Of a stretch of 64,000 bases of DNA, positions 41,501 through 47,704 are shown piece after piece. Origin of the DNA: Patiria miniata (lineage: Eukaryota; Echinodermata; Asteroidea; Valvatida; Asterinidae). The notes beneath the pieces were generated by a model. It ran no database searches and was not told where the DNA came from. It worked only from the letters and a program-made list of their open reading frames with translations. Made by a program: the position numbers and the translations under genes. The stretch lies in contig NW_024037056.1 of the NCBI RefSeq assembly GCF_015706575.1, forward strand, positions 10,305,176 to 10,369,175, read 5' to 3'. Position 1 is the first letter of the stretch. Every line of letters starts with the position of its first letter.

Positions 41501-43642
41501 TGGCGCAAGCTACGCACGTTTTCGTGAAATCGGCTGCAGGGTATAAAGTAAAATTTATGTTAAAGGGAATATACAACATTTGCAAACATCGAAAAATAAA
41601 ACTACCAAGTTTTTACGAAATACCTTACTAGGATGTTGGTAAATGACAGTCTAAAGCATTCTGTAAAATTATGGCACCTGGTGCGAAGTCATTTTCAAGA
41701 AAATTGTTTTTTTGTATACTTTTCCAACGGTGGTCGGCCGACCACCGTTGGAAAAACCTAACTATTTTTCAACTACTGCTTCAAATTTACCTTTTTTTAG
41801 TTCAAATTTTGTTTGCTATTGGTTACATGTTCATGAACGGGTCCAGGCCAGCTAGACTGGTTCCCTTACCTTACAATTTTCTGGCATCTATAAATTGATC
41901 CATTTTATCTTTAGTGGAGTCAGGGAACCAGACTACTTGAACATTTTAGTTTTTCTTGGTTTTTCCAGCATTTTCGAACAAAAAAATTTCAAGCATGTAA
42001 GTGTAACACAATATTTGATCTATTATACTAACCCCTCAAATGGTTCATTTCTGAAAATTACAGCAAAAGCCAATGATGTACATTCCCTTTAATTAGAAAA
42101 TTGAGAGTGTGACCCTTTTTTCTTTTTTTTTTCTTTTTTTTTGTACGTGTAGTTGGGGGAGTGGCGCGGATCCGTGGGGCGTGGACAACCAGGATACCAC
42201 CTTCAAGAAGTGTCGCCATGACGACGGACTCCTGGAACTCGTCGGCTTGACGGGGGTGGTTCACCTGGGCCAGATACAGAGCGGGCTCCGGACGGGGATC
42301 CGACTGGGTCAGGGGGCAAATGTAAGTCCATGGTGGGGTTTGTACCTGTAACCTCTAAAACACCATACCTGCACTCTACTAACTGAGATATGTAGCTCAG
42401 TTCTGTCGGGTCTTTGGGCTTAGGCTACATCCCAGACCACACAGCAAATACAGAATTTTTGGCTTTGGACTACAATACCGAGATACCGGAAAGCTATATT
42501 GGGAAAAAATGTTGCAACCTCATGTCACTTCCGCGATTGTGTACAAAGTCTATGGAGAGTCAAGAAAATTATAAGTATTTCCTAACAAAATTGGAAATGT
42601 TTCTCAGTCCCAGATTCATGTCTTATCATCTTTTTTGCAATGACTGACCTTCATTGAGATGATATATGACGAAAAAAGTGGCGTCAGGTTGCAACATTTT
42701 TCCCCTGTGTTGTAGAGATGAAACTTTTCCGAGTTTAATCGGAAAACTGATTTTGTCTTATTTATTTTCGAAATTCTGATTTTTCTGACGATCTTTTCCC
42801 CGCAAAAGTCTCATTATTAAAATTAAATTTCAACAAATTTAATGAAAACAGTACCGTGACATCTGTATTGCAAACGCAATTTTATTCTGTTCTACCAGTC
42901 ATTAGGTGCACAGGTTGTATGGTAGAAGCACATGTTAAATGAACCCGGATTGGAGTAGTGTGCGTCTGGAAATAAGTTAAAGCATTAACATATGACATGA
43001 TTGAGACTTCATGTAGTAGCTACTATGTACACAGAGCTTCAAGGCTGTTGCACTTGGAGTTTGACTGCAATAAAACCCACATGTTGCGTGATTTTCGGAG
43101 GTTTCAGATTTAGTTGTACAAAATGCAATGCTTTAAAAATCACAATGATGATCTTGAGGATGGCGAAGAGAGCATAAGTGATACATACATTAATTAAACT
43201 AATTAATAATGACTTCCCTTGTTATCTTTGGCCGGTGCCCTGCACAGGTCCGTGTATGGCTCAACACTGACATGCCAGTGCAGGTTGACGGGGAACCATG
43301 GATGCAACTAGCTGGTCAGGTTGTGGTGTGCCGATCTGCATTGCAGGTATGACGTCATTAAAATAGTCTGGTGCTTATCATATACGTTGAACATCTATGT
43401 AGCATCAACCATGTTGTCAGGGAACTAGACCAAGATGGATGCCACAGTGGAAAAGTCTGCATTTTTTTTTTTCATTTTTTTTTTCCATTTGGTAACAGGC
43501 CACCATGTTGAAGAAATCCAAATCGAAGATCAAGCGCCGAAACACGGAGCCCGCCCTCAACAGCAACGACGGACAGACCAGCCCGCGACGAGAACAGGCC
43601 CGACTCGTCGCGATGAAGAGCGACGAAGGCGGTCAGGTTTGA
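11458..43642 (+). CDS. DGKQ: Diacylglycerol kinase theta, 3' part of gene (18 exons, 5' end outside window)
   Basis: The enzyme family phosphorylates diacylglycerol with ATP to phosphatidic acid, ending DAG signalling at membranes. Eighteen exons with GT-AG borders and matching phases give about 696 residues plus a stop. In visible numbering they are: linker 1-22, first RA-like region about 26-113, second about 120-196, RRM-like segment about 223-304, DAGK catalytic domain about 305-441 with GGDGT at 371-375 and LPLGTGNDL across 400-408, accessory domain about 465-645 ([35 protein letters not shown]), and a basic tail. The order RA, catalytic, accessory without SAM, PH or ankyrin repeats is typical of the theta type. 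Human DGKQ is about 940 residues, so roughly 250 N-terminal residues with the C1 domains are missing. I saw no C1 pattern (HX12CX2C) in 1-11457. Exon calls are my own splice reading. Confidence 0.93.
12337..12861 (+). mobile_element. TTAA MITE family A, copy 1
   Basis: It starts TTAAAGGGAATATACA and keeps the whole internal sequence up to CAGCAAAAGCCAATGATG, but lacks the outer ATTCCC of the right terminus before TTAA. It carries the central near-palindrome GGTGGTCGGTCGACCACC. Confidence 0.85.
13558..13793 (-). mobile_element. tRNA-derived SINE with body
   Basis: On the minus strand GCGGCCTAGTGGTTAG (A box) and GGGTTCGAATCC (B box) form a tRNA-like head at 13722-13790. The rest (GATGGGATGCTAGTCCATCG, GGCTTGCCCAAGGACACAAC) is shared with two body copies at 49.36-49.68 kb. 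Confidence 0.8.
14396..14905. mobile_element. MITE with terminal inverted repeats
   Basis: Ends read ACCATAGAGCTA...TTAAATTACTAGAGCGCTAA and its near-exact reverse complement at 14868-14905. About 510 bases, with no coding capacity. Confidence 0.75.
15720..16612. repeat. C-rich minisatellite (CCCCAACCCCACCTCCA type)
   Basis: About 890 bases of variants of CCACCCCAACCCCACCTCCA with higher-order repetition. The plus strand has almost no G, so several frames stay open by chance and give Pro/Thr-rich runs of up to 348 codons. The minus strand is G-rich (GGGGTTGGGGTGGAGG). Confidence 0.9.
17277..17466. mobile_element. Pogo/Tigger-like MITE
   Basis: TA-flanked, with ends TACAGTCGAATCTCGTTATA and its mirror GTATTAACGAGACTCGACTGTA region. 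The CAGTCGA-x-TCTCGTTA terminus is typical of pogo-type mariner relatives. 190 bases, non-coding. Confidence 0.75.
17984..18656 (+). mobile_element. TTAA MITE family A, copy 2 (5'-truncated, interrupted)
   Basis: It matches the family from TTGCAATC-ATTACACACCTATGA onward, including CTAGACTGGTTCCCTGACC and GGAAATTACAGCAAAAGC-like parts. The right end is interrupted by a nested element at 18380-18630 and then resumes AAATGTTGTATACCCTTT. Confidence 0.8.
18380..18630. mobile_element. Nested MITE with 33-base inverted ends
   Basis: Ends read GTGATGCGATCAAGCTACAT...GTCGTTTGTCG and the reverse complement. AAAT (or CAAATG) stands on both sides as a target duplication. It sits inside a TTAA family A copy, so it is younger than that copy. 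Confidence 0.85.
19224..19758 (+). mobile_element. TTAA MITE family A, copy 3
   Basis: Complete, TTAAAGGGAATATACA to TTCATTCCCTTTAA. The central palindrome has decayed slightly (GGTGGTCGGCCAACCACT). Confidence 0.88.
19879..20405. repeat. 10-base AT-rich tandem array (AATATCCAAT/C)
   Basis: About 50 imperfect units of AATATCCAAC, AATATCCAAT and AATATCTAAT. Open minus-strand frames here are repeats of [10 protein letters not shown], an artefact of the period. Confidence 0.9.
20692..20897. repeat. Two-unit tandem duplication of about 100 bases
   Basis: Both units start TGGCTGACTTGTAC and share AATGTATAAACATGCAAATC and AAAGCTACAATACTAT. Confidence 0.8.
21345..21376. repeat. (GACT)n microsatellite
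   Basis: About six GACT repeats followed by related CCGACTCTCTGTCTGACTG sequence. Confidence 0.7.
21873..22240 (-). mobile_element. TTAA MITE family B, copy 1 (reverse)
   Basis: It runs from TTAACCCTCCTGCTGTTTAA to GCATAGGAGGGTTGA and matches the copies at 35.2 and 38.9 kb in reverse. It contains a local repeat of AAAGGACTACTTGGCAC. Confidence 0.78.
22951..23402. mobile_element. MITE with about 48-base inverted ends
   Basis: Left arm GCATAATTGTGACCTGTTCT then GTCAAAA; right arm is its reverse complement before 23402. The arms also share CTTCTGGGCA/TGCCCAGAA. Non-coding interior. Confidence 0.78.
24486..25402 (-). mobile_element. TTAA MITE family A, copy 4 (reverse, interrupted)
   Basis: It starts TTAAAGGGAATTTACC..GCATTTGCTTTTGCTG and ends GCAAATGTTGTATATCCC-TTTAA. 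A 332-base insertion splits the first part, which explains its 917-base length. Confidence 0.82.
24576..24907. mobile_element. Nested insertion with CGGTTTCTGGTATG ends
   Basis: Inverted ends CGGTTTCTGGTATG / CATACCAGAAACCG enclose sequence absent from other family A copies. No obvious target duplication could be fixed by eye. Confidence 0.65.
26095..26345. repeat. Purine-rich CATGGAAAA/AGGAAA repeat with C-runs
   Basis: Irregular units of ..CATGGAAAA..AGGAAA(A/G)GTCC, with two long C-runs. Overlapping open frames on both strands come from this composition. It lies 190 bases before the first RA exon. Confidence 0.7.
26531..26631 (+). CDS. DGKQ: DGKQ exon: start of first Ras-association-like region
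   Basis: The acceptor is TTGATTCACAG and the donor is GTG|GTAAGT. It reads [20 protein letters not shown] followed by [11 protein letters not shown], a typical RA-domain opening: a beta strand with basic residues, then a DATAVQVV helix start. Entry is in phase 1 and exit in phase 0. RA domains bind small GTPases or act as protein contacts. In DGK theta they are needed for full activity. Confidence 0.9.
26856..27418. mobile_element. TA foldback element with 68-base arms
   Basis: It begins TACAGGGTGAGTCAAAAAAA. Inside, GAAATTGCTCAATCCGTTCA...ACCCTAAAACCTGT (26982-27050) is mirrored nearly perfectly at 27338-27410. The outer right terminus is missing. Confidence 0.75.
27545..27723. mobile_element. 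Pogo/Tigger-like MITE
   Basis: TA-flanked ends TACAGTGAAATCTCGATAAG and CTTATCGAGATTTCACTGTA are exact reverse complements over 20 bases. 179 bases long. Confidence 0.85.
27836..28296. repeat. Inverted repeat pair (about 35-base arms)
   Basis: ACATGTGAGGCGTTCCTGCA.. at 27840 is mirrored by ..TGCAAGAATGCCTCACGTG at 28258-28292, with AATGAGACAGAA/TTCTGTCTCATT inside the arms. It abuts the LINE tail. Confidence 0.6.
28298..28740 (-). pseudogene. 5'-truncated LINE remnant, C-terminal end of reverse-transcriptase ORF
   Basis: The minus strand reads [20 protein letters not shown], then [35 protein letters not shown] and [15 protein letters not shown]. These are typical C-terminal residues of non-LTR retrotransposon polyproteins. 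The frame stays open until the 3' end, where a (TGA)n tail follows. Only about 0.44 kb remains, as expected for a 5'-truncated insertion in an intron. It is not a host gene. Confidence 0.85.
28806..28878 (+). CDS. DGKQ: DGKQ exon: middle of first RA-like region
   Basis: The acceptor is CTTCCCCACACAG and the donor is AATG|GTACAT. It encodes [20 protein letters not shown] and TSEN, continuing the RA helix and the strand that normally reads as F/Y-x-L-x-E. Phase is 0 in and 1 out. The exon lies just 3' of a truncated LINE tail in the preceding intron. Confidence 0.9.
29388..29488 (+). CDS. DGKQ: DGKQ exon: end of first RA-like region
   Basis: The acceptor is TTTATTGTAG and the donor is CAG|GTAAGA. 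It encodes a charged loop ([14 protein letters not shown]) and then [10 protein letters not shown], the closing beta strand of the RA fold. Phase is 1 in and 0 out. Confidence 0.9.
29500..30306. repeat. Intronic duplication, left copy (before DGKQ exon 30307)
   Basis: Blocks GTATTCCTTCTGTGTG, AGAGAACAATATCGTCCACG, ACCTATGGGAGTCTTCCTAA and TCCCTACTAACTGCCTGTAC recur in order at 31.55-32.27 kb. The left copy holds extra sequence at about 29.55-29.76 kb. Confidence 0.8.
30307..30356 (+). CDS. DGKQ: DGKQ exon: start of second RA-like region
   Basis: This short exon has acceptor TACTTATTTTCAG and donor ATGAA|GTGAGT, and reads [16 protein letters not shown]. It enters in phase 0 and leaves in phase 2; the split codon completes as Lys in the next exon. 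The intron sequence before it, including the pyrimidine tract, is duplicated near 32.17-32.27 kb. Confidence 0.88.
31380..31470 (+). CDS. DGKQ: DGKQ exon: second RA-like region core
   Basis: The acceptor is TCTGTTCTGTAG and the donor is GAG|GTAAGG. It encodes [20 protein letters not shown] and [10 protein letters not shown], a clear RA core (strand, then a [14 protein letters not shown] helix). Phase is 2 in and 0 out. This is one of the most conserved segments of the N-terminal half. Confidence 0.94.
31548..32275. repeat. Intronic duplication, right copy (before DGKQ exon 32346)
   Basis: Same blocks as in 29.5-30.3 kb. It ends with TTTTACTTGCAGTATC...TTATATTCAG, a copy of the acceptor region of the exon at 30307, but followed by no exon copy. 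Confidence 0.8.
32346..32459 (+). CDS. DGKQ: DGKQ exon: end of second RA-like region
   Basis: The acceptor is TTGATCTTACAG and the donor is CGG|GTAAGT. It encodes 38 residues, including [18 protein letters not shown] and [13 protein letters not shown], which resemble the L-x-E-V...ER-x-L-x-x-x-E-x-P end of RA domains. Both borders are phase 0. Confidence 0.93.
32564..32717 (+). CDS. DGKQ: DGKQ exon: linker and start of RRM-like segment
   Basis: The acceptor is CCGTTACCCAG and the donor is GAAG|GTAAGT. It encodes a basic linker ([16 protein letters not shown]) and then [20 protein letters not shown], which looks like the first strand and helix of an RRM-type fold. Phase is 0 in and 1 out. Whether this segment binds RNA is unknown; in DGK theta it is generally a structural region. 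Confidence 0.92.
33545..33592 (+). CDS. DGKQ: DGKQ exon: RRM-like segment, strand 2-3
   Basis: A 48-base exon with acceptor TTGAATTCACAG and donor TATG|GTAAGC. It reads [15 protein letters not shown], with phase 1 at both ends. It is too short to detect by itself, but it joins in frame between two well-supported exons. Confidence 0.85.
34524..34639 (+). CDS. DGKQ: DGKQ exon: RRM-like segment, C-terminal half
   Basis: The acceptor is TTCGTATCTCCAG and the donor is CAC|GTAAGA. It encodes [20 protein letters not shown] and [19 protein letters not shown]. The [15 protein letters not shown] stretch matches the strand 3 / helix 2 pattern of RRM folds. Phase is 1 in and 0 out. Confidence 0.92.
34692..35203. 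mobile_element. 512-bp TA foldback element (near-palindrome), copy 1
   Basis: It opens TACAGGGTGAGTAAAAAAAA and ends TTTTTTTTACTCACCCTGTA. Two arms of roughly 230 bases mirror each other (GGTTCTGTCCACGGATC / GATCTGTGGACAGAACC in the centre). No coding capacity. Confidence 0.9.
35243..35577 (+). mobile_element. TTAA MITE family B, copy 2
   Basis: It starts TTAACCCAGCTATGCAAACA and ends AATAGCAGGAGGGTTCAA, matching 38891-39239 throughout. It lies directly before the catalytic exon at 35617. Confidence 0.82.
35617..35768 (+). CDS. DGKQ: DGKQ exon: start of DAGK catalytic domain
   Basis: The acceptor is CTTGATGGTTTCAG and the donor is CCGGG|GTAGGT. It encodes [20 protein letters not shown] and ends [13 protein letters not shown]. 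The N-x-K-S-G-G nucleotide-binding loop is present, but the usual Pro is Val (NVKSGG instead of NPKSGG). Phase is 0 in and 2 out. Confidence 0.95.
35840..35862. repeat. (TGTAT)n microsatellite
   Basis: Four to five perfect TGTAT units in the intron after the first catalytic exon. Confidence 0.7.
36557..36980. repeat. Direct and inverted copies of an ATACTCAGTGTGTTACCTCC repeat
   Basis: AAATTAGGTT..GCCCTTCAC and TAAACACTGTATACTCAGTG occur at 36557-36625, again at 36810-36880, and once inverted at 36889-36960. The last two form a hairpin of about 85-base arms ending in GGGGTGATGT/ACATCACCCC. Confidence 0.8.
36637..36712 (-). mobile_element. tRNA-like head of a SINE
   Basis: On the minus strand TTAGCTCGGTGGTCGAGTGG (A box) and GTGGGTTCGAGTCCC (B box) are well preserved, but flanks do not form an acceptor stem. 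It is probably a SINE head rather than a tRNA gene. Confidence 0.65.
37539..37687 (+). CDS. DGKQ: DGKQ exon: DAGK catalytic core with GGDGT
   Basis: The acceptor is AACTACCTGCAG and the donor is ACTG|GTAAGT. It encodes [20 protein letters not shown] followed by [10 protein letters not shown] and [15 protein letters not shown] is the catalytic and ATP-binding glycine motif of all DAG kinases. Phase is 2 in and 1 out. A GTGA-rich tandem array begins at once in the next intron. Confidence 0.97.
37693..38430. repeat. GTGATGACTTGTGATTGACT tandem array
   Basis: Short 10-11-base units (ACTTGTGATG, ATTGACTTGTG) are grouped in a higher-order repeat with GATTTATGATGACTTGTGAT and GGCTTCTGATTGACTAGTGA. 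It starts about 6 bases after the donor of the GGDGT exon and ends about 95 bases before the next exon. Confidence 0.88.
38525..38633 (+). CDS. DGKQ: DGKQ exon: end of DAGK catalytic domain
   Basis: The acceptor is TGTGTGACCCCAG and the donor is GACAG|GTCAGA. It encodes [20 protein letters not shown] and [15 protein letters not shown], completing the LPLGTGNDLxRxLxWG signature. Phase is 1 in and 2 out. Confidence 0.95.
38891..39239 (+). mobile_element. TTAA MITE family B, copy 3
   Basis: TTAACCCTCCTATGC to GCAGGAGGGTTAA: symmetrical ends with TTAA at each side. 349 bases, non-coding. Ends with TTAA target sites suggest piggyBac-type mobilisation. Confidence 0.86.
39310..39952 (+). pseudogene. 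Degraded copy of a DGKQ exon border, split by a TTAA element
   Basis: GGAGGTCCGAGGTTCGAA..GCTTCATTC at 39325 and ATTCCCAAAGG..GTGATCG, continuing after the element as TTAAAACAGACCAAT, match the intron end and first bases of the exon at 40054. If the element and one TTAA are removed, 30 of 39 bases align without gaps around the acceptor. Confidence 0.65.
39391..39913 (+). mobile_element. TTAA MITE family A, copy 5
   Basis: Complete, with TTAA at both ends and 24-base inverted termini. The central palindrome is CGCTGATCGGCCGATCAGCG. It interrupts an exon-border duplicate, which shows the empty site. Confidence 0.9.
40054..40254 (+). CDS. DGKQ: DGKQ exon: start of DAGK accessory domain, Ser/Asn-rich loop
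   Basis: The acceptor is TGTATTCCGACAG and the donor is AGCAG|GTGAGT. It opens [20 protein letters not shown], then has an [12 protein letters not shown] run that looks like a disordered loop, then [20 protein letters not shown], the hallmark accessory-domain motif. Phase 2 at both ends. Fragments of this exon recur upstream and downstream as non-coding copies. Confidence 0.95.
40327..40412 (+). pseudogene. Intronic copy of part of DGKQ exon 40054-40254
   Basis: It repeats ATGTTTGTCATGAACAACTA and TGGGATTCCACATGGCCAGG up to GAAAAGTTC, but lacks about ten bases (GGCATCGACGCC reduced) and has a stop after AAGTTC. It also copies the intron start that follows (TGGTTGGTTCTG). Confidence 0.88.
40571..40632 (+). 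pseudogene. Second intronic fragment of the same DGKQ exon (3' half)
   Basis: TCAGCATTGATGTTGACCTC to GAGAAACCGGAAAAC matches the second half of the exon with several substitutions. Confidence 0.85.
40676..40715 (+). pseudogene. Third intronic fragment of the same DGKQ exon (5' half)
   Basis: AACATGTTTGTCATGAACAA followed by CTTCTTCAGTATCGGCATT matches the first half, including the GGCAT lost in the first copy. Confidence 0.85.
41090..41245 (+). CDS. DGKQ: DGKQ exon: DAGK accessory domain, middle
   Basis: The acceptor is TGGTGTTCTACAG and the donor is TCAAG|GTGAGT. It encodes [40 protein letters not shown] and IS. The LHNKG and PSIEG-hydrophobic-N motifs are diagnostic of the accessory domain. 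Phase 2 at both ends. Confidence 0.95.
41560..42092 (+). mobile_element. TTAA MITE family A, copy 6
   Basis: Complete, TTAAAGGGAATATACA to CATTCCCTTTAA. The central palindrome GGTGGTCGGCCGACCACC is perfect. It ends 60 bases before the accessory-domain exon at 42153. Confidence 0.9.
42153..42321 (+). CDS. DGKQ: DGKQ exon: DAGK accessory domain, [10 protein letters not shown] and DDGLLE
   Basis: A long T-tract precedes the acceptor GTACGTGTAG; the donor is AAT|GTAAGT. It encodes [40 protein letters not shown] and [14 protein letters not shown]. These are the most conserved motifs of the accessory domain. Phase is 2 in and 0 out. A TTAA MITE ends about 60 bases upstream of this exon. Confidence 0.95.
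43248..43346 (+). CDS. DGKQ: DGKQ exon: end of accessory domain (QVDGEPW)
   Basis: The acceptor is GTGCCCTGCACAG and the donor is CAG|GTATGA. It encodes [20 protein letters not shown] and [22 protein letters not shown] closes the accessory domain in all DAG kinases. Phase 0 at both ends. Confidence 0.95.
43499..43642 (+). CDS. DGKQ: DGKQ last coding exon: basic, Ser/Arg-rich tail and stop
   Basis: A T-rich tract leads to acceptor TTGGTAACAG. The exon reads [20 protein letters not shown], then a polar tail, and ends DEGGQV with TGA at 43640-43642. The short basic MLxKxK stretch after the accessory domain is usual for DGK theta. Phase 0 in. Confidence 0.93.
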   Translation, partial: ATMLKKSKSKIKRRNTEPALNSNDGQTSPRREQARLVAMKSDEGGQV

Positions 43643-44035
43643 GATTTGTTAACTCCACCTAATAACCTCACGAGGGGCGATTAATTTTCGGTCGTCGCTT
43701 TTTTTTTCCTTTTAAAAAGGAAACGGGATAATAATGTACTTTTTTTCGCCCCAACACAATTTGGACGGACTGGCAAGAAGCTTCGGATTAACTTGAGATT
43801 TTTGAAAGTTGGACACCGGCGTTTTATGCTCCTTGACGAAGACGTCGAAACAAGGAGAGATTGAATGTGGATAACCGTCTCCATGGTAACAAGAGATGAC
43901 CGTTGCCATGGAGACACCATGGTAACCAAGAATACTGCCAAGTGTTTTTTTGTGCAATGATTAGTGAGAAGTGATACGGAATGGAAGAAGAAAAAAATTT
44001 AGAAATTACTCTAAAAAAATTCGTATGAAAATTAC

Positions 44036-44041
44036 AATAAA
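44036..44041 (+). terminator. Candidate polyadenylation signal of DGKQ
   Basis: First AATAAA after the DGKQ stop, about 0.39 kb downstream in AT-rich DNA. Later AATAAA sites occur at about 47.86, 48.44 and 48.62 kb, so the true 3' UTR could be longer. Only the motif supports this. Confidence 0.35.
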
Positions 44042-44995
44042 TTATCTAAATTTATAGTCTTTAGCAGATAACAAATATTTTACAATCAGTGAGAGCATGA
44101 GATAAATTAGGTTTACGTAAAATATAAAAAAAAATTATAGAAAATTATGATCATGCTGTTATTAACGGCATTGGTGAATTCTGCATGTATTCATGCGTTC
44201 ATACAAAGTACTATTAAATTAATTAACTGCACCAAATTTTATTGATTTAAAATTTACAAATTTACTAATTACAGTTGTCGCACATTATGCAGATTATAGA
44301 AAGTGATAGTTTACGAATTTTCCTCAATTTCAAAATCATTTTTTGTAAATTTTTTTTTTTTTTTATGTTTCTTTGGGAATGACTGGGGAAAATTTACAGA
44401 ATGGGTTTAATTGAGTGATTGTCGGTTAGTATGTTTTCGCTTTTGGGATTTTAATGGGAAACTGATTATGTGTCAATATTGATCCGAATTTGACAATTTC
44501 TAAACAAATCAAGCGTTGGAAAAAACAATTATGCAAAAACAGACACACAAACATCCCTGACAGTGTTTTACATGGTTTATATAAACAAACAAACAAACAA
44601 ACTTTCCTTTTTTTTTATTTTAGAGAAGTTTATACAAGTAGTTACGACGACTCTACAAAGTGGACAAGAAATTAATTTCATCAGACTTTATTTTTTCCTT
44701 CCTGTAGATATTTCAAATTTAAATTGATTTATTACATTGAGAAAGCTGGTCTTGCTCAATGTTGACAACAATGTTAAGTAGCTGCAGTTTTAACTTGGAA
44801 AATGTTTCCTTTTGTTTTTCCCTTCAAGCATTGATGAACTTTTTATCGCTTTTTGTAGTGATCAATCCATTCTCATTTCACTTGACTCCTTAAGACTAAA
44901 AAAGTTGTGGGAACGTCTTGATGCTTTGAACACGTTCAGATTTTCTCCCAAAATTTTTTTTTGCAAGCACCATTGAGAACATTCACTTACACCAC

Positions 44996-45294
44996 GGATC
45001 CTAGATCTACACAAGGATAAACGACTCATCTGAGTTTGTGTACAAAATGTACAGAACGGATTGCCTACATGCGTGATATGCCGCATCTGCGTATAGAACA
45101 ACGCGTAATAGAACATGTAGAACAATGCGAGCGCGCCATGAATCCTGACAGCTGGCGTCATGACAGAAATTTGACCATTGGAAGACTGCAGTTGCGCACC
45201 GAGTCTCGCGGATGCGCACGCACGACGCGCAAGTGCCGTATCACACATGTAACCAGAAATTTGGGGAAGTCGTTTATCTTTGTGTAGAGGATCT
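44996..45294. mobile_element. MITE with about 28-base inverted ends
   Basis: GGATCCTAGATCTACACAAG followed by GATAAACGACT is mirrored by AGTCGTTTATCTTTGTGTAG then AGGATCT. 299 bases, GC-richer than its flanks. Confidence 0.75.
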
Positions 45295-45506
45295 GTGCTT
45301 AGACTGAAGAGCTATGGCTAAAGATATGACTAAGGCTATGGCTATGGATTTGGTTCTGTATTAGTTTTGGTTCTGGTTTTGTTTTTGGTAGAGCTCTTTT
45401 GCATTGGCTGTGGATGTGACTATGGCTTTAGGTTTAGGGCTGTGGCTCAGACTGTGGCTATAGCATCCCCATTCTGCAGCCTTTCATCCATTAGCACTTG
45501 TACTAC

Positions 45507-45614
45507 ATGCACATTGTATTGCATTGTATTACATTGTATCACATTGTATCACATTGTATTACATTGTACATGTATTACATTGTATTACATTGTATTATGT
45601 TGTATTACATTGTA
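45507..45614. repeat. (ACATTGTATT)n tandem array
   Basis: About ten 10-base units of ACATTGTATT or ACATTGTATC. Confidence 0.85.
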
Positions 45615-46189
45615 AAGGATCCATGACACCATACAGCATTGTCACATCAAACTATAATGTACATATATATGTTTTGTTAGCAGCTTATTGAATTCGCTTA
45701 GCTCAGGTTTCGCCCAACGGGTGCTCTAGTGTAAATTGATCTCCTGTAAAATGAGGCCATTTTCACGAAGCCGCTAAGCAGAAAATCATGCTGAGCATTA
45801 AATTTGCTTGGAACCAGTCGGAAGCAATACACTTTGCATCACCTTTTGGCTGGTAACCTTTTTTTAATGCTTAGCATGTATTCATTGTGTGCTTAGCGTC
45901 TCCGCGAATTTGGCCCATGACGCAGATTTACTCTTGAAGGGTGCAGGTTTTGATTTATATTTGCAATAATTTTTGTTTAATTTATGTTGATATATTTTTT
46001 TTTTACTTTGATTCTTTCTTGTCCTCTGTGTGTTGTTTAATTTTCATACTTGAAATTATCATTTGAATGATTCCAATTTTGTTACCTTGATTTGGGTGAT
46101 AATGCATTTGTTTTGTTTGATTGCGTTTTGTTGGGTCCAGGTAGCAGGGATTCGGATGTGTTTGTGTGTGGACTTACATGTTTTGTCAC

Positions 46190-46690
46190 AACGAAGTCAG
46201 AATGTCATTGAATGTCACAACAAAACATGAACTAATAACTTGATGTCACTTGTCACAAGTGGCACCCATGACAACACGATGTCATTGATATGACACATGA
46301 CTTGAGAGTGTCATGGTGTCACCTGTTGTCATGTGTTGACACATACATGTTTGAGGTTACTACCATTCACTCTCCAGTGTGCCATGGTTACCTGAAATGT
46401 CATTGGTGTCACCTGGTGTAACCCGGTGTCACATGGTGTCACCTGTTGTCATGTGTTGGCACATACATGTACATGTGTACATGTTTGAGGTTACTGCCAT
46501 TCACTCTCCAGTATGCCACAGTTACCTGAAATGTCATTGGTGTCACCTGGTGTCACCTGATCTCAACTGATGTCACCCTGTGTCATGCACCAGGTGTCAA
46601 CTGGTATCACTTGGTGTCAACTGGTGTCAAGTAGTGTCACCAGGTGTCAGTTAGTGTCACCTGGTGTCACGTGTCAATTAGTTTCACATG
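46190..46690. repeat. GTGTCACCTG minisatellite
   Basis: Variants of TGGTGTCACCTGGTGTCA, with a longer repeat of about 125 bases (GAGGTTACT-CCATTCACTCTCCAGT) in the middle. Confidence 0.82.
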
Positions 46691-47111
46691 CTGACACTTC
46701 ATGAAAAAAAAGTCACAAAGTCCACAAAATCCTACGCAAGCATTTAGTTTGTGCAATAAGTGTTCGACAAAAAAGTCCTAATTTGACAAATCGTTCTCTG
46801 ATTCTTTTTTGTAAGTTGTATTCAGTTTTTTGGTTACTTTAAATTTTGTTTTTAGCGAGTTATTTTTGGAGTTTCTACTTTTACTTGAATACTGCCTTGT
46901 GCTTGGATAAATACCTAAATCATTTCAAATTCTAACAATGTTCCAAACATGTGAGCAGTACAGCCATCCAAGACGTAAAAAATCTTTGCAAAAAGTGGGG
47001 TCAATATTTGCAAATAGTTGGACACGCACCAGTCTAGTCTTCAGCTTCAAATTGAACCACTTGGCTTCACTCTCAGGTGCAAAATGTTAAAGAAAAGTCT
47101 CCTTGACAAAT

Positions 47112-47248
47112 TGAATAAGCCTCTGTACTAATGACATCACACTTTGTTTACATGTGCACTTTCCTATGGAGCCAGTGGGGGCCCACGGTCCACTGAGCAC
47201 CATAGGAAAGCACACACGTAAACAAAGTACAGAGGCTTATTTGAGACC
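47112..47248. repeat. Hairpin-forming inverted repeat
   Basis: AATAAGCCTCTGTACT...TTTGTTTACATGTG..CACTTTCCTATGG is mirrored by CCATAGGAAAGCACACACGT..AACAAAGTACAGAGGCTTATT. Confidence 0.75.
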
Positions 47249-47439
47249 TCAAACTTGGCTGGTGAAATACGAAGGACCTTGTCTTTTCCCCATGAAAAGT
47301 TTGGAGAATTTTGTTGGCTATTAAAGTTGGTAAAGTTGGTCTGATCTTGTTTGGCATGTTTTTCTGCTCTCAAGGTCCCAGTCTGGTGCTCGCCATACAC
47401 GCGTAAACGCATGTCAGACATTTGTACACGCACATTAGA

Positions 47440-47704
47440 CATCACGGCTGTGAATGGTCAAAAATATCATTGGGTTGGGTTTAATAGATCCATGTAATAT
47501 TCACTGGCCAATAGCCACTGCTATCGACCGTGGTCATTGTTTGAAGGACATATTTGCCAAATACTCACCCGACATCACGGCTGTGATCGGTCAAAAATAT
47601 CATTGGGTTGGGTTTAATAGATCCATGTAATATTCACTGGTCAATAGCCACTGCTATTGACCATGGTCATCGTTCGAATGACATATCTGCCAAATACTCG
47701 CCCG
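47440..47704. repeat. Two-unit tandem duplication of about 133 bases
   Basis: Both units share CATCACGGCTGTGA, TCAAAAATATCATTGGGTTG and AATAGATCCATGTAATATTC with few changes. Confidence 0.88.
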